This document shows, piece by piece, positions 26,045-34,049 of a stretch of DNA of 40,289 nucleotides. The notes beneath the pieces were generated by a model. It saw nothing but the letters and a program-made list of their open reading frames with translations, was not told where the DNA came from and searched no databases. The translations under genes and the position numbers were made by a program. The stretch covers positions 1 through 40,289 of the forward strand of contig JAAYDU010000046.1 of the NCBI GenBank assembly GCA_012729095.1, in the 5' to 3' direction. The DNA comes from Methanobacteriota archaeon. GTDB taxonomy: Archaea; Thermoplasmatota; Thermoplasmata; Methanomassiliicoccales; UBA472. The stretch's first letter is position 1. Every line of letters begins with the position of its first letter.

Positions 26045-27492
26045 AGGAGATAATCATAGATCCGATCACCAGACTGGAAGGTCACGGAAGCATATCCATA
26101 TTCCTGAACGACCAGGGAGAGGTGGAGAACGCCTATCTCAAGATACCGGAGCTCAGGGGTTTCGAGTCCTTCTGCGTCGGCCGGCCTGCGGAGCTTATGC
26201 CCCAGCTCACCACCCGCATCTGCGGGGTTTGCCCGGTGGCGCACCATCACGCCTCGGTCAAGGCTCTGGACGCTGCGTTCCACGTGGAACCCACGTCCGC
26301 CGCCAAGAAGCTGCGCGAGCTGCAGTACATGGGCTACATCGCCTACGACCACATCCTGCACTTCTATTACCTGGGAGGGCCGGACTTCATAGTCGGCCCT
26401 GACGCGCCCCCGGAGAAGAGGAACATACTCGGCGTCATAGAGAAGGCGGGCATGGACGTGGCCAAGGACGTCATAAAGCACAGGGCGTACGGGCAGAGGA
26501 TCACGGAGATCATCGGCGGGAAGGCCACGCACCCGGTCAACGGCCTGCCCGGAGGGGTGAGCAAGGCCCTGAGCGAGGAGTTCCGAAAGGAGATACTGGC
26601 GATGTCCGAGTCGATGGTGAGGTTCGCCCAGTTCTCACTGGGAGCCTTCCACGACATCGTGCTTGGCAATCCTGATTACGTCGATCTCATCAAGAGCGAC
26701 ATGTACACGCAGCGCACGTACTACATGGGAACGGTGGACCAACGGAACATGGTGAACATGTACGACGGCAAGGTGCGCGTGGTGGACCCCTCCGGCAAGG
26801 AGTACCTGAAGTTCGACGCAAAGGACTACGCCGAGCATATCGAGGAGCGCTCGGAGGAGTGGACCTACTCCAAGCTGCCGTTCCTGAGGAGCATCGGCTG
26901 GAAGGGCTTCGTCGACGGGCCGGAGAACGGCGCCTATCGCGTCGGGCCGCTGGGAAGGCTCAATGCCGCGGACGGCATGACCACTCCCCTGGCCAACAAG
27001 GAGTACCAGGAGATGTACTCCATGCTGGGCAAGCCGGCGCACGGAACCCTGGTGTTCCACTGGGCCCGGTTGATCGAGCTGCTGTACGTGGCCGAGAGGG
27101 CCGTGGAACTGGCCAACGATCCCGAGATCACCTCCACGGACATACGGAACAGGCCGGGAGAGCCGGGGAACGGCATCGGGATAGTGGAGGCGGCCCGCGG
27201 GACGCTGATACACGATTACCAGCTTGACAAGGACGCCCTGATGAAGAGCGTGAACATGATCGTGGCCACGACCAACAACTACCCGTCCATATGCATGAGC
27301 GTGCGCGATGCCGCCAAGGGGCTCATACACGACGGCAAGGTGGACGAGGCCATACTCAACAAGGTGGAGATGGCCTTCCGGGCCTACGACCCGTGCTTCG
27401 GCTGCGCCACCCACTTCGCCGTGGGGCAGATGCCCCTGGACGTGAGGGTGTACGATTGCCAACGGAAGCTGGCGCATCACCTGAGCCGATGA
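26041..27492 (+). CDS. [NiFe] hydrogenase large subunit, MvhA-like (group 3)
   Basis: A 483-residue catalytic subunit. The two NiFe-binding motifs are intact: RICGVCPVAHHH (C61, C64) and DPCFGCATH (C452, C455, H458). After H458 a 25-residue tail remains, which the maturation protease encoded next would remove once nickel is inserted. The N-terminus IIIDPITRLEGHGSI is standard. Sequence style and a partner MvhG-like subunit place it in group 3, most like 3c. ATG 26041 overlaps the small subunit stop by four bases, so the two are made in equal amounts. Confidence 0.94.
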   Translation: MKEIIIDPITRLEGHGSISIFLNDQGEVENAYLKIPELRGFESFCVGRPAELMPQLTTRICGVCPVAHHHASVKALDAAFHVEPTSAAKKLRELQYMGYIAYDHILHFYYLGGPDFIVGPDAPPEKRNILGVIEKAGMDVAKDVIKHRAYGQRITEIIGGKATHPVNGLPGGVSKALSEEFRKEILAMSESMVRFAQFSLGAFHDIVLGNPDYVDLIKSDMYTQRTYYMGTVDQRNMVNMYDGKVRVVDPSGKEYLKFDAKDYAEHIEERSEEWTYSKLPFLRSIGWKGFVDGPENGAYRVGPLGRLNAADGMTTPLANKEYQEMYSMLGKPAHGTLVFHWARLIELLYVAERAVELANDPEITSTDIRNRPGEPGNGIGIVEAARGTLIHDYQLDKDALMKSVNMIVATTNNYPSICMSVRDAAKGLIHDGKVDEAILNKVEMAFRAYDPCFGCATHFAVGQMPLDVRVYDCQRKLAHHLSR

Positions 27493-27520
27493 TGCCCTTG
27501 GAACATCGCGGGCGATCCGG

Positions 27521-28024
27521 ATGAATGGACCTAAGGAGCATGGCCTGACGCTCGACGAGGAGCTGAAGGCTTGGCTGTCCGGCGCCAGCAAGGTCGTTGT
27601 GGCGGGCATAGGCAACCCCATACGCCAGGACGACCACGTCGGGGTGAAGGTGGCGGAAGGCCTTCAGGGAAGGGTGTCCGGGAACGTGCACCTGATCGAG
27701 TGCGAGACGGTGCCGGAAAGCTTCGTGGACGAGATCGTTGAGGTTCGACCCACCCATGTGCTGCTGGTGGACGCCGCCCTGCTGGGATCGCCACCCGGTT
27801 CCGCGCATCTCTACGATGCGGAGGAGGTGGTGGGCCACACCAGCATGTCCACACACACCCTTCCGCTAAGGGTCTTCTGCGAGTACGTGTTCATGCTGAC
27901 AGGGGCGAGCATAGCCCTGCTGCTGATCGAGCCCCTGATCACCGATTTCGGGGAGGGCATGTCGCCAGTGCTTCGGTCGGCCGCGGACAGGGTCGTAGAC
28001 ACGCTGTCGGCCCGACTTCCCTGA
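27521..28024 (+). CDS. Hydrogenase maturation protease (HycI/HyaD family)
   Basis: A 167-residue endopeptidase that trims the C-terminus of the large subunit. Nickel-sensing residues are an acidic residue at 37/38 (GIGNPIRQDDHVG), D84 (LLVDAALLG) and H112 (MSTHTLPL), matching the Glu/Asp-Asp-His set of the family. It is the last gene of the operon, 28 bases past the large subunit gene. No hypABCDEF genes are present, so cofactor assembly must be encoded elsewhere. Confidence 0.92.
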   Translation: MNGPKEHGLTLDEELKAWLSGASKVVVAGIGNPIRQDDHVGVKVAEGLQGRVSGNVHLIECETVPESFVDEIVEVRPTHVLLVDAALLGSPPGSAHLYDAEEVVGHTSMSTHTLPLRVFCEYVFMLTGASIALLLIEPLITDFGEGMSPVLRSAADRVVDTLSARLP

Positions 28025-28105
28025 GCGGCGGATGCCATTGGGGAACAAAAACTTGAAAACCGGGAAGTTAAGGGGTTTGTAGGGCGATCCGTGATCACCT
28101 GCGAT

Positions 28106-28273
28106 CTACTTGGAGAGCGCGTTGTTGGGGCACTCGTCGATGCAGGTGCCGCAATCCGTGCACTTGCTGGCGTCGACGATGGCGACATCGTCGACAGTAA
28201 TGGCCCCGTTGGGGCAGGCATCCTCGCAAAGTCCGCAACCTACACACTCGTCCACGTTAACCTTTACAACCAT
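28106..28273 (-). CDS. 2[4Fe-4S] ferredoxin
   Basis: A 55-residue bacterial-type ferredoxin. The two cluster motifs are C10-x2-C13-x2-C16-x3-C20-P and C38-x2-C41-x2-C44-x3-C48-P. The N-terminus [18 protein letters not shown] is characteristic of small clostridial-type ferredoxins. It is convergent with the hydrogenase operon, so it is not cotranscribed with it, but it is the obvious candidate for the low-potential carrier of an NfnAB-linked complex. A Shine-Dalgarno AGGTG precedes ATG, and a TATA box is at 28311-28322. Confidence 0.95.
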   Translation of the reverse strand: MVVKVNVDECVGCGLCEDACPNGAITVDDVAIVDASKCTDCGTCIDECPNNALSK

Positions 28274-28310
28274 GGTAAAGCACCTATGAGGGGGTGGAAG
28301 AAAAGTGAGG

Positions 28311-28322
28311 GTATTTATTATT
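28311..28322 (-). promoter_or_regulatory. TATA box of the ferredoxin gene
   Basis: AATAATAAATAC on the minus strand lies about 40 bases before ATG 28273, giving a short leader containing AGGTG. It separates ferredoxin expression from the universal stress protein gene, which ends 20 bases further upstream. Confidence 0.5.
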
Positions 28323-28342
28323 TACTTAATCTGGATAGCACA

Positions 28343-28768
28343 TCATCTAACGATGAGGACGGATGTGTTGGCCCGTTTGGAAAGGGACGATGAGACGCTC
28401 CCGATGAGAACGCCCCTGGCGGCCCCCATGCCCCTGCTGCCTGTCACGATCATGTCGGGCCTGAACGTCTCGGCGAACTCCAATATCTTGGTCACCGGCG
28501 GGCCGTGAAGCAGGTGGGCCGTGGCCTCCACCCCTTCGGACGTGAGTATCTCCAGGGATTCCTGGAGCACCTTCTTGGCCTGCACCTCCATCTCCTCTGT
28601 GTCCGCCTCGGCCATAAGGGAGGCGAACTCCCTTACCTCCACTACGCAGACCACGGCTATCTTGTAGGACGGGGAGGAAAGCGCCAGCAGGGCCGCCTTG
28701 CGCAAGGCCTTCTCCCCGTGCACCGAACCGTCCACCGCCACCAGCAACCTCAGCTGTTCCGCCTCCAT
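28343..28768 (-). CDS. Universal stress protein (UspA family)
   Basis: A 141-residue single-domain Usp with an N-terminal LLVAVDGSVHGEKAL and the ATP-binding signature G-x2-G-x9-GS in GSRGMGAARGVLIGSVS, so it probably binds ATP. The gene overlaps the 3' end of the antiporter gene by 19 bases, and GGTGG lies eight bases before ATG 28768, so translation is coupled. A regulatory role for the antiporter is an inference from this arrangement. GTG 28780 is a four-residue longer alternative start. Confidence 0.88.
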   Translation of the reverse strand: MEAEQLRLLVAVDGSVHGEKALRKAALLALSSPSYKIAVVCVVEVREFASLMAEADTEEMEVQAKKVLQESLEILTSEGVEATAHLLHGPPVTKILEFAETFRPDMIVTGSRGMGAARGVLIGSVSSSLSKRANTSVLIVR

Positions 28769-29871
28769 GGATCGAACCACCTCTGGGCCGCTAGCGTCGG
28801 CGCCAACGCCCCTATGATTATCGTTCCCACCAATATTGAGAATTGCGCCGTGTCGATCAGCCCCTGCCCGATCCCGAACTGCAGGAAGACCATTCCGAAG
28901 GTCAGCGATGTGGACATCAGCAGGGCTATGTACACGCGGTCCCCGCGCAGCGAGGCGCTGACCGCAGGCAGCACGAAGAGCATCTTCAGCAGCACGCGCC
29001 CGAGACCTAGTACGACGATCAGCCCCGCCCCGGCCAGCAGCGCCTCCATGGACACGTTCGAACCGGCGGCCAGGAAGAACAGAGATACCATGAAACCCAG
29101 GAAGACGGTGCGAACCTTGGACCAGGCCTCCTTCCTCTCGCCGAGGGAGCGGGACATGGCGAACCCCAGGAGATACGCGGGCAGCACGGCCGCCACGCCG
29201 GCCACGGAGGCCAGGCCGGCAAGCAGCAGCAGGGGGAGCAGCACGAGCTTCACCTCCGGCTCCCCGGGGCGGCCCCTGAAGCGGTCCAGTACCTTACCGG
29301 AGTAGCGATAGGCCAGGGGGACCAGCAGAAGCAGGGCCGCCAGCAGAAGCAGCACCTCCAGGCCAGGAGGGGCGAACAACACCGCCAGGGCGACGGAGGC
29401 GGCCAGATTGGTGAGGAAGCAGGCCGCGAGCACCACGGAACCCACGTCCGTCCGGGCCCGCCCGCCCTCGATCAGCACCACGTAGACTATGGCCACGGAG
29501 GTCTCCGACAGGGCCACCCCGGCCAGCAGCGACGCGTCCCATTGCCAACCGGCCAGGTGATGTAGGGAAACGGGCACCGTGAGGAATATGGACAGGAAGG
29601 ACGCCAGGGCGAGGGGGGCGCTGCTCCTCCACTGCCTTCGCACCCGCCCCACCTCCATCTCCGTTCCGGCCAGGAAGGTCAGGCCTATGCCCCCGAGAGC
29701 GGCAAGGAAGGAGAACCAGCCTATTTCCGAGGAGCGCAGGCCCAGGGCCTGACCGACCGCCAGTCCCAGAAGTATCTCGAATATCGCCGCGGACAGCCCG
29801 AATCGGGACGCTATCAGCTGGGCGCCCACTGCCAGGGACAGCAGCAATGCCAAGGTCAGGAGGTCGTTCAC
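28750..29871 (-). CDS. CPA2-type cation/proton antiporter (Kef/NapA-like)
   Basis: A 373-residue polytopic membrane protein with about 11-12 hydrophobic segments. The N-terminal region (LLSLAVGAQLIASRFGLSAAIFEILLGLAVG, shown here in pieces: FEILLGLAVGQALGL) and GGIGLTFLAGTEMEV match the conserved first helices of Kef-type exchangers, and SETSVAIVYVV is the discontinuous helix region. It lacks TrkA-N domains, so the downstream Usp protein may substitute as a regulatory partner. Start GTG 29871 is inferred because upstream codons are hydrophilic; GGAGG lies about 13 bases before it. Confidence 0.8.
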   Translation of the reverse strand: MNDLLTLALLLSLAVGAQLIASRFGLSAAIFEILLGLAVGQALGLRSSEIGWFSFLAALGGIGLTFLAGTEMEVGRVRRQWRSSAPLALASFLSIFLTVPVSLHHLAGWQWDASLLAGVALSETSVAIVYVVLIEGGRARTDVGSVVLAACFLTNLAASVALAVLFAPPGLEVLLLLAALLLLVPLAYRYSGKVLDRFRGRPGEPEVKLVLLPLLLLAGLASVAGVAAVLPAYLLGFAMSRSLGERKEAWSKVRTVFLGFMVSLFFLAAGSNVSMEALLAGAGLIVVLGLGRVLLKMLFVLPAVSASLRGDRVYIALLMSTSLTFGMVFLQFGIGQGLIDTAQFSILVGTIIIGALAPTLAAQRWFDPWRRNS

Positions 29872-29929
29872 TTCCGCACTTCCCTCCGCCGTATGTGTAA
29901 CTACAATTTGGTCTTTATCACCATGCGGT

Positions 29930-29938
29930 TGATATATC
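29930..29938 (+). promoter_or_regulatory. TATA box of the amidohydrolase gene
   Basis: TGATATATC lies about 24 bases before ATG 29959 and fixes that start. ATG 29923 would lie upstream of the TATA box. Confidence 0.5.
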
Positions 29939-29958
29939 GTCAGGATGATGATGATGGC

Positions 29959-31020
29959 ATGCGTTACCTCTCCGGCCTGGTGCTCGGCCAGAACGGTTTC
30001 TTCCCGGGTCATGTGGGCATCGAGGACGGGGTGATAGCGGAGATAGGGCGCGGCAAGAGGGGCAGCGCCCACGCCCGCGGCCTCATCGTTCCCACGTTCG
30101 TGAACGGGCACACCCACATCGCCGATTACATCGTGCCGGTCGACCCGTCCCTGAGCCTGGAGGAGCTGGTCGCCCCGCCAAGGGGGTTGAAGCACCGCGT
30201 TCTCGAGCAGGCGTCCCCGGACGACGTCATGCGCGGCATGCTGTCCATGAAGCGCTTCATGGCCCGGAGGGGCGTCTCCCACTTCCTGGATTTCCGGGAA
30301 GGTGGTTATGACGGCTCCGATTACCTGCGCCGGCTGGACGGGGAGGGCGCCGACCCGGTCATCATGGGGCGGCCGAAGATGCTGGAGTTCTGCCGGTCCG
30401 GTACCCGCAAGCTGCTGAAGGTGGCCGACGGCATAGCCGTCTCCTCCATATCCGACTGGGAGTACCCGGAGCTGCAGAAGCTGGCCAAGGAGGTGCGCGA
30501 TCAGGGGAGGCCGTTCGCCATACACGCCTCCGAACGGGTGAGGGAGGACATCGACAAGGTGCTGGACCTGAGACCGTCGTACATCGTTCACATGACGGAG
30601 GCGACCGACGACGACATGAGCAAGGTCTCCCAGGCCGGCGTTCCCGTGGTCGCCTGCCCGCGCTCCAATATGTTCTTCGGGAAAATACCGCCGCTAGCGC
30701 GTATGCTGGAGAACGGATTGACGGTCGCTCTGGGCACGGACAACGCCATGATATGCCTGCCAGACATGCTGGCTGAGATGGAGTTCGCCGCCCGCGTGCT
30801 ACGCTCACAGGGCAGGAACGGCGCGGTGGAGGCCCTGGATATGGCCATGAACGGGAGAAAATTATTAAATCGCCAGGAAGCGTTTAGTATAGAACCGGGA
30901 GCACGCTGCGAGCTGATGGTGCTCAGGCAGCGGGGCGGCGACCCTGTCACCGACCTCGTGTTGCGCAGCGCCGCTGACGCACCTGAGCTGGTATGCATAG
31001 GTAAGAATTGCTGGAGATGA
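29959..31020 (+). CDS. Amidohydrolase family metal enzyme (deaminase-like)
   Basis: A 353-residue TIM-barrel amidohydrolase. Metal ligands are H51 and H53 (NGHTHIAD), H189 (FAIHASE) and D261 (LGTDNAM); H211 (IVHMTEA) would be the catalytic base. CPRSNMFFG (233-241) echoes the CPxSN of the cytosine deaminase/S-adenosylhomocysteine deaminase (ATZ/TRZ) branch. It is about 70 residues shorter than typical MtaD/SAH deaminases, with a truncated beta-sandwich. The substrate is probably an aminopurine or related compound, but cannot be specified. It is followed four bases later by a Usp gene, probably in the same transcript. Confidence 0.82.
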   Translation: MRYLSGLVLGQNGFFPGHVGIEDGVIAEIGRGKRGSAHARGLIVPTFVNGHTHIADYIVPVDPSLSLEELVAPPRGLKHRVLEQASPDDVMRGMLSMKRFMARRGVSHFLDFREGGYDGSDYLRRLDGEGADPVIMGRPKMLEFCRSGTRKLLKVADGIAVSSISDWEYPELQKLAKEVRDQGRPFAIHASERVREDIDKVLDLRPSYIVHMTEATDDDMSKVSQAGVPVVACPRSNMFFGKIPPLARMLENGLTVALGTDNAMICLPDMLAEMEFAARVLRSQGRNGAVEALDMAMNGRKLLNRQEAFSIEPGARCELMVLRQRGGDPVTDLVLRSAADAPELVCIGKNCWR

Positions 31021-31024
31021 TCAC

Positions 31025-31468
31025 ATGGTTCTGTTCAAGAAGATACTGGTCCCGACCGACGGGAGCGAATATACCAAGGCCGCCGTGAGCATGGGATTGG
31101 AGATGGCCAAGGCGACCGGGGCTGAGGTCACCGCGCTATACGTGGTAGACCAGACCTCGTTCATCAATTTCCCCATGGACTCCACCATCGTGAGCGTTTA
31201 CACGCTTCTCGAGAAGGAGGGAGAGGAGGCCATGGAATACGTTAGGAAGGAGGCCGAGCAACTGGGCGTCAAGGTGTCCGTTCGGATCGAGGAGGGTTCC
31301 CCCTCAAGGAAGATAGTCGAGCTTTCCGCGGAGCATGACCTGGTGGTCATGGGGACCCTGGGGAGGACCGGTTTCTCGAAGCTGTTGCTGGGAAGCGTGG
31401 CCGAGAGAGTGGTGCGCTTCGCAAAATGCCCCGTGCTGGTCGTAAGGTCCCCGGGGGAGGAAAACTAG
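31025..31468 (+). CDS. Universal stress protein (UspA family)
   Basis: A 147-residue Usp: KKILVPTDGSEYTKAAV at the start and the ATP-binding signature GTLGRTGFSKLLLGSVAE near the end. The stop codon is followed immediately by the ATG of a CBS-domain gene, so these two nucleotide-sensing proteins are cotranscribed. It differs substantially in sequence from the other Usp in this window, so the two are not a recent duplication. Confidence 0.9.
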   Translation: MVLFKKILVPTDGSEYTKAAVSMGLEMAKATGAEVTALYVVDQTSFINFPMDSTIVSVYTLLEKEGEEAMEYVRKEAEQLGVKVSVRIEEGSPSRKIVELSAEHDLVVMGTLGRTGFSKLLLGSVAERVVRFAKCPVLVVRSPGEEN

Positions 31469-32317
31469 ATGGCCACGGTCGGGGACGTGATGACGTCCAA
31501 TCCGATTGTCGCCCAGGTACCGGGGTCCCGCCAGGAGGTGCTCAAGATAATGGTGCAGCACAACCTGACCGGGCTTCCCGTAGTGCGCAGGAACGATGGG
31601 GCCTTGGCGGGGATGATCACCCGCGAGGACATATTCGAGCGCCCGGATGAGGAGCAGGCCGCCATGATCATGCAGAGGGACCACCCCACCATATCCCCCA
31701 GGGATTCCGTGGAGGATGCCGCCAAGATCCTGGTGGAGGGGACCATGCGCCACCTGCCAGTGGTGGAGGGTAAGCGGCTGGTCGGCATATTGACGCCCAC
31801 GGACCTGCTGTGCATTGTCGAGAAGAGGAACATCGACGTGCCTGTGGAGGACGTGATCCGCTCGCCATGCGTTCCCATCTATCAGGAGGCGCCGCTGGCC
31901 GTGGCCAACATCACGCTCAAGGTCTCAAGGTCGTCCGCCCTGCCTGTGCTGGACGAGCAGGGACGCCTCACCGGGATTGTCACCGACCGCGACATATTCA
32001 ACAAGAGCTACGTGGAAGGCGCGGACGCCGCCACGGCCATGGGCATGTCCGAGGACGAGGAGCACCTGTCATGGGAAGGCCTGCGAAACGTCATCAAGCT
32101 GTGGTACGAGGTCTCCAAGATCGAGCTTCCGGGACTGCCTATAAAGGAGATCATGGTGCGAGACCCCATCACCGTGTTCAAGAAGACCGCCATCTCCGAG
32201 GCGGCGCGCATAATGCGCAAGAACGATTTCGGCCAGCTTCCCGTCCGAGACAACCGGGACCGGCTGCTGGCCATGATATACGACCACGACATAATCTCCG
32301 TGCTGATAAAGGAGTAA
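31469..32317 (+). CDS. Four-CBS-domain protein
   Basis: A 282-residue soluble protein of two tandem CBS pairs (about 2-55, 65-118, 124-177 and 224-278), the AMPK-gamma-like plan that binds adenine nucleotides or SAM. Typical pieces are TVGDVMTSNPIV, GLPVV, RHLPVVEGKRLVGILT and SALPVLDEQGRLTGIVTDRDIF. Between the third and fourth domains an insert of about 45 residues contains SWEGLRNVIKLWYEVSKI, a probable helix. It overlaps glyS by one base (TAATG), so it is coupled to a translation gene. Archaeal CBS proteins are known to regulate enzymes and ribosomes; the target here is unknown. Confidence 0.88.
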   Translation: MATVGDVMTSNPIVAQVPGSRQEVLKIMVQHNLTGLPVVRRNDGALAGMITREDIFERPDEEQAAMIMQRDHPTISPRDSVEDAAKILVEGTMRHLPVVEGKRLVGILTPTDLLCIVEKRNIDVPVEDVIRSPCVPIYQEAPLAVANITLKVSRSSALPVLDEQGRLTGIVTDRDIFNKSYVEGADAATAMGMSEDEEHLSWEGLRNVIKLWYEVSKIELPGLPIKEIMVRDPITVFKKTAISEAARIMRKNDFGQLPVRDNRDRLLAMIYDHDIISVLIKE

Positions 32318-34014
32318 TGAACCAGATGAAGGAGGTCAGCTCCGGGGAGATGCTCTCCCTATGCAAGAGACGTGGGTTCATCTACCCCGCTTACGAGATA
32401 TATGGTGGCATAGCCGGGCTATACGACTACGGCCCGCTGGGTACGGCGCTTAAGGGAAACATCGCCGACCTGTGGCGAAGGATATACGCCCTGCAGGAGG
32501 GCTTCGTGGAGATAGACGGGGACAGCGTGGGGCCGGAGGCGGTGTTCAAGGCCTCCGGGCACGTGGACAACTTCGCCGACCTCTCCGTGACGTGCAAGGA
32601 ATGCGGAGAGTCTTTCCGCGCGGACCACCTGGCGAAGGGGCTGCACCCCAACCCTGATTCCCTTTCCGCGGAGGACCTGCAGAGGCTTCTCCGGGACAAC
32701 GGCGTCAAGTGCCCCTGCGGGGGCGAGTTCGCCGACGTGGAAGAGTTCAACCTGATGTTCAAGACCAGGATAGGACCGGGAGGAGGCCGCACCGGTTACC
32801 TGCGCCCCGAAACGGCGCAGTCCATATTCGTCAATTACGTGAACCTTTACCGCCACTGCCGCGAGAGGCTGCCCTTCGGCTGCATACAGGTCGGCAGGGG
32901 ATACCGCAATGAGATCTCCCCCCGGCAGGGCGTCATACGCCTGAGGGAGTTCAACATGATGGAGGCCGAGCTTTTCGTCGATCCGGAGGACAAGACCTGG
33001 CCCCGCTACATGGACGTCCGGGACAGGAAGGTCAGATTGGTGCCGAACACCGATGAGAAGGAGGTGGAGATGACCTTGGGCGAGGCCGTGGACAGCGGCA
33101 TCATAGGCAACGAGACCCTGGGGTACTTCATATGGGTGACCTATGATTTCCTGACCTCCGCCGGGATAGACCCCCAGAGGCTGCGCTTCCGGCAGCATCT
33201 CAAGACCGAGATGGCGCATTACGCCGCGGACTGCTGGGACGCCGAGACCCTCATAAGCTTCGGCTGGACGGAGATAGTGGGCATAGCCGATCGCGGCTGC
33301 TGGGACCTGTCCCAGCACATTAAGCATTCCAAGGCCGACCTGACCGCGTTCAAAAGGTTCGACGAGCCCAGGGACGTGGAGAGGGACGCCGTCAAGCCGA
33401 AGTTCGGAGCCCTGGGCCCGCGCTTCAAGGGAGCGGCCGGCGACATCAAGAAGCAGCTGGAGTCCATGGACGCCTCCGCCGTGCACGATGGTCTGGTGAC
33501 CGTCACGGTGAACGGAGAACCGGTGGACCTGGACACCGCGTACTACGAGGTGGTGCGGGTGAAGGAGAAGGTGAACGGCGTGCGCGTCGTTCCCCATGTG
33601 ATAGAGCCGTCACACGGTTTGGACCGCATACTGTACAGCTGCCTGGAGCACGCGTACACCGAAAAGGAGGACGGTTACGTCACCCTGCGGTTGAAACCAG
33701 CGGTGGCCCCCATCAAGGTGGGGGTGTTCCCCCTGATGGCCAAGGACGGCATGGCGGAGGTCGCCAAGGCCTTGGACATGGCCTTGCGCGAGGAGGGCAT
33801 CGTCACCTATTACGACGATTCCGGGTCCATCGGCCGGCGCTATGCCAGGATGGACGAGGCGGGCACGCCCTGGTGCGTCACCGTGGACTATGACACGCTG
33901 GAAAAGGGCGACGTTACAGTGCGCGAGCGCGACACCGCCGAGCAGAAGCGCATATCGGCGGATGACGTCGTCACCTGGGTGAGGGACCGCCTCAGACGCA
34001 AACTATCATACTGA
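32317..34014 (+). CDS. glyS: Glycyl-tRNA synthetase, dimeric type
   Basis: A 565-residue class II synthetase of the alpha2 type found in archaea and eukaryotes. N-terminal GGIAGLYDYGPLG (about 28-40) and motif 2-region RTGYLRPETAQSIFVNY are intact; NEISPRQGVIRLREFNMMEAELF is the conserved glycine/adenylate region, followed by a C-terminal anticodon-binding domain (APIKVGVFPLMAKDGM). A CxxC pair occurs in the insertion (TCKECGESF, KCPCGGEF), probably zinc. The ATG at 32317 overlaps the preceding stop; ATG 32326 is an alternative. Confidence 0.95.
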   Translation: MNQMKEVSSGEMLSLCKRRGFIYPAYEIYGGIAGLYDYGPLGTALKGNIADLWRRIYALQEGFVEIDGDSVGPEAVFKASGHVDNFADLSVTCKECGESFRADHLAKGLHPNPDSLSAEDLQRLLRDNGVKCPCGGEFADVEEFNLMFKTRIGPGGGRTGYLRPETAQSIFVNYVNLYRHCRERLPFGCIQVGRGYRNEISPRQGVIRLREFNMMEAELFVDPEDKTWPRYMDVRDRKVRLVPNTDEKEVEMTLGEAVDSGIIGNETLGYFIWVTYDFLTSAGIDPQRLRFRQHLKTEMAHYAADCWDAETLISFGWTEIVGIADRGCWDLSQHIKHSKADLTAFKRFDEPRDVERDAVKPKFGALGPRFKGAAGDIKKQLESMDASAVHDGLVTVTVNGEPVDLDTAYYEVVRVKEKVNGVRVVPHVIEPSHGLDRILYSCLEHAYTEKEDGYVTLRLKPAVAPIKVGVFPLMAKDGMAEVAKALDMALREEGIVTYYDDSGSIGRRYARMDEAGTPWCVTVDYDTLEKGDVTVRERDTAEQKRISADDVVTWVRDRLRRKLSY

Positions 34015-34049
34015 AACAAAACCCTATGACATATGGAAGGTGAGCCAAA

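Noticed and set aside
25768-27492. Longer hydrogenase large subunit start
   Set aside because: The upstream 91 codons overlap the small subunit gene and do not resemble the family; IIIDPITRLEGH is the normal N-terminus.
28750-30591. Extended antiporter frame of 613 codons
   Set aside because: The N-terminal 240 codons lie antisense to the amidohydrolase gene and contain no membrane segments; the hydrophobic protein begins at GTG 29871.
31810-34014. Longer glyS start 169 codons upstream
   Set aside because: The extra part is out of frame with the CBS gene and has arginine-rich shadow composition; GlyRS begins at the MNQMKEV start overlapping the CBS stop.
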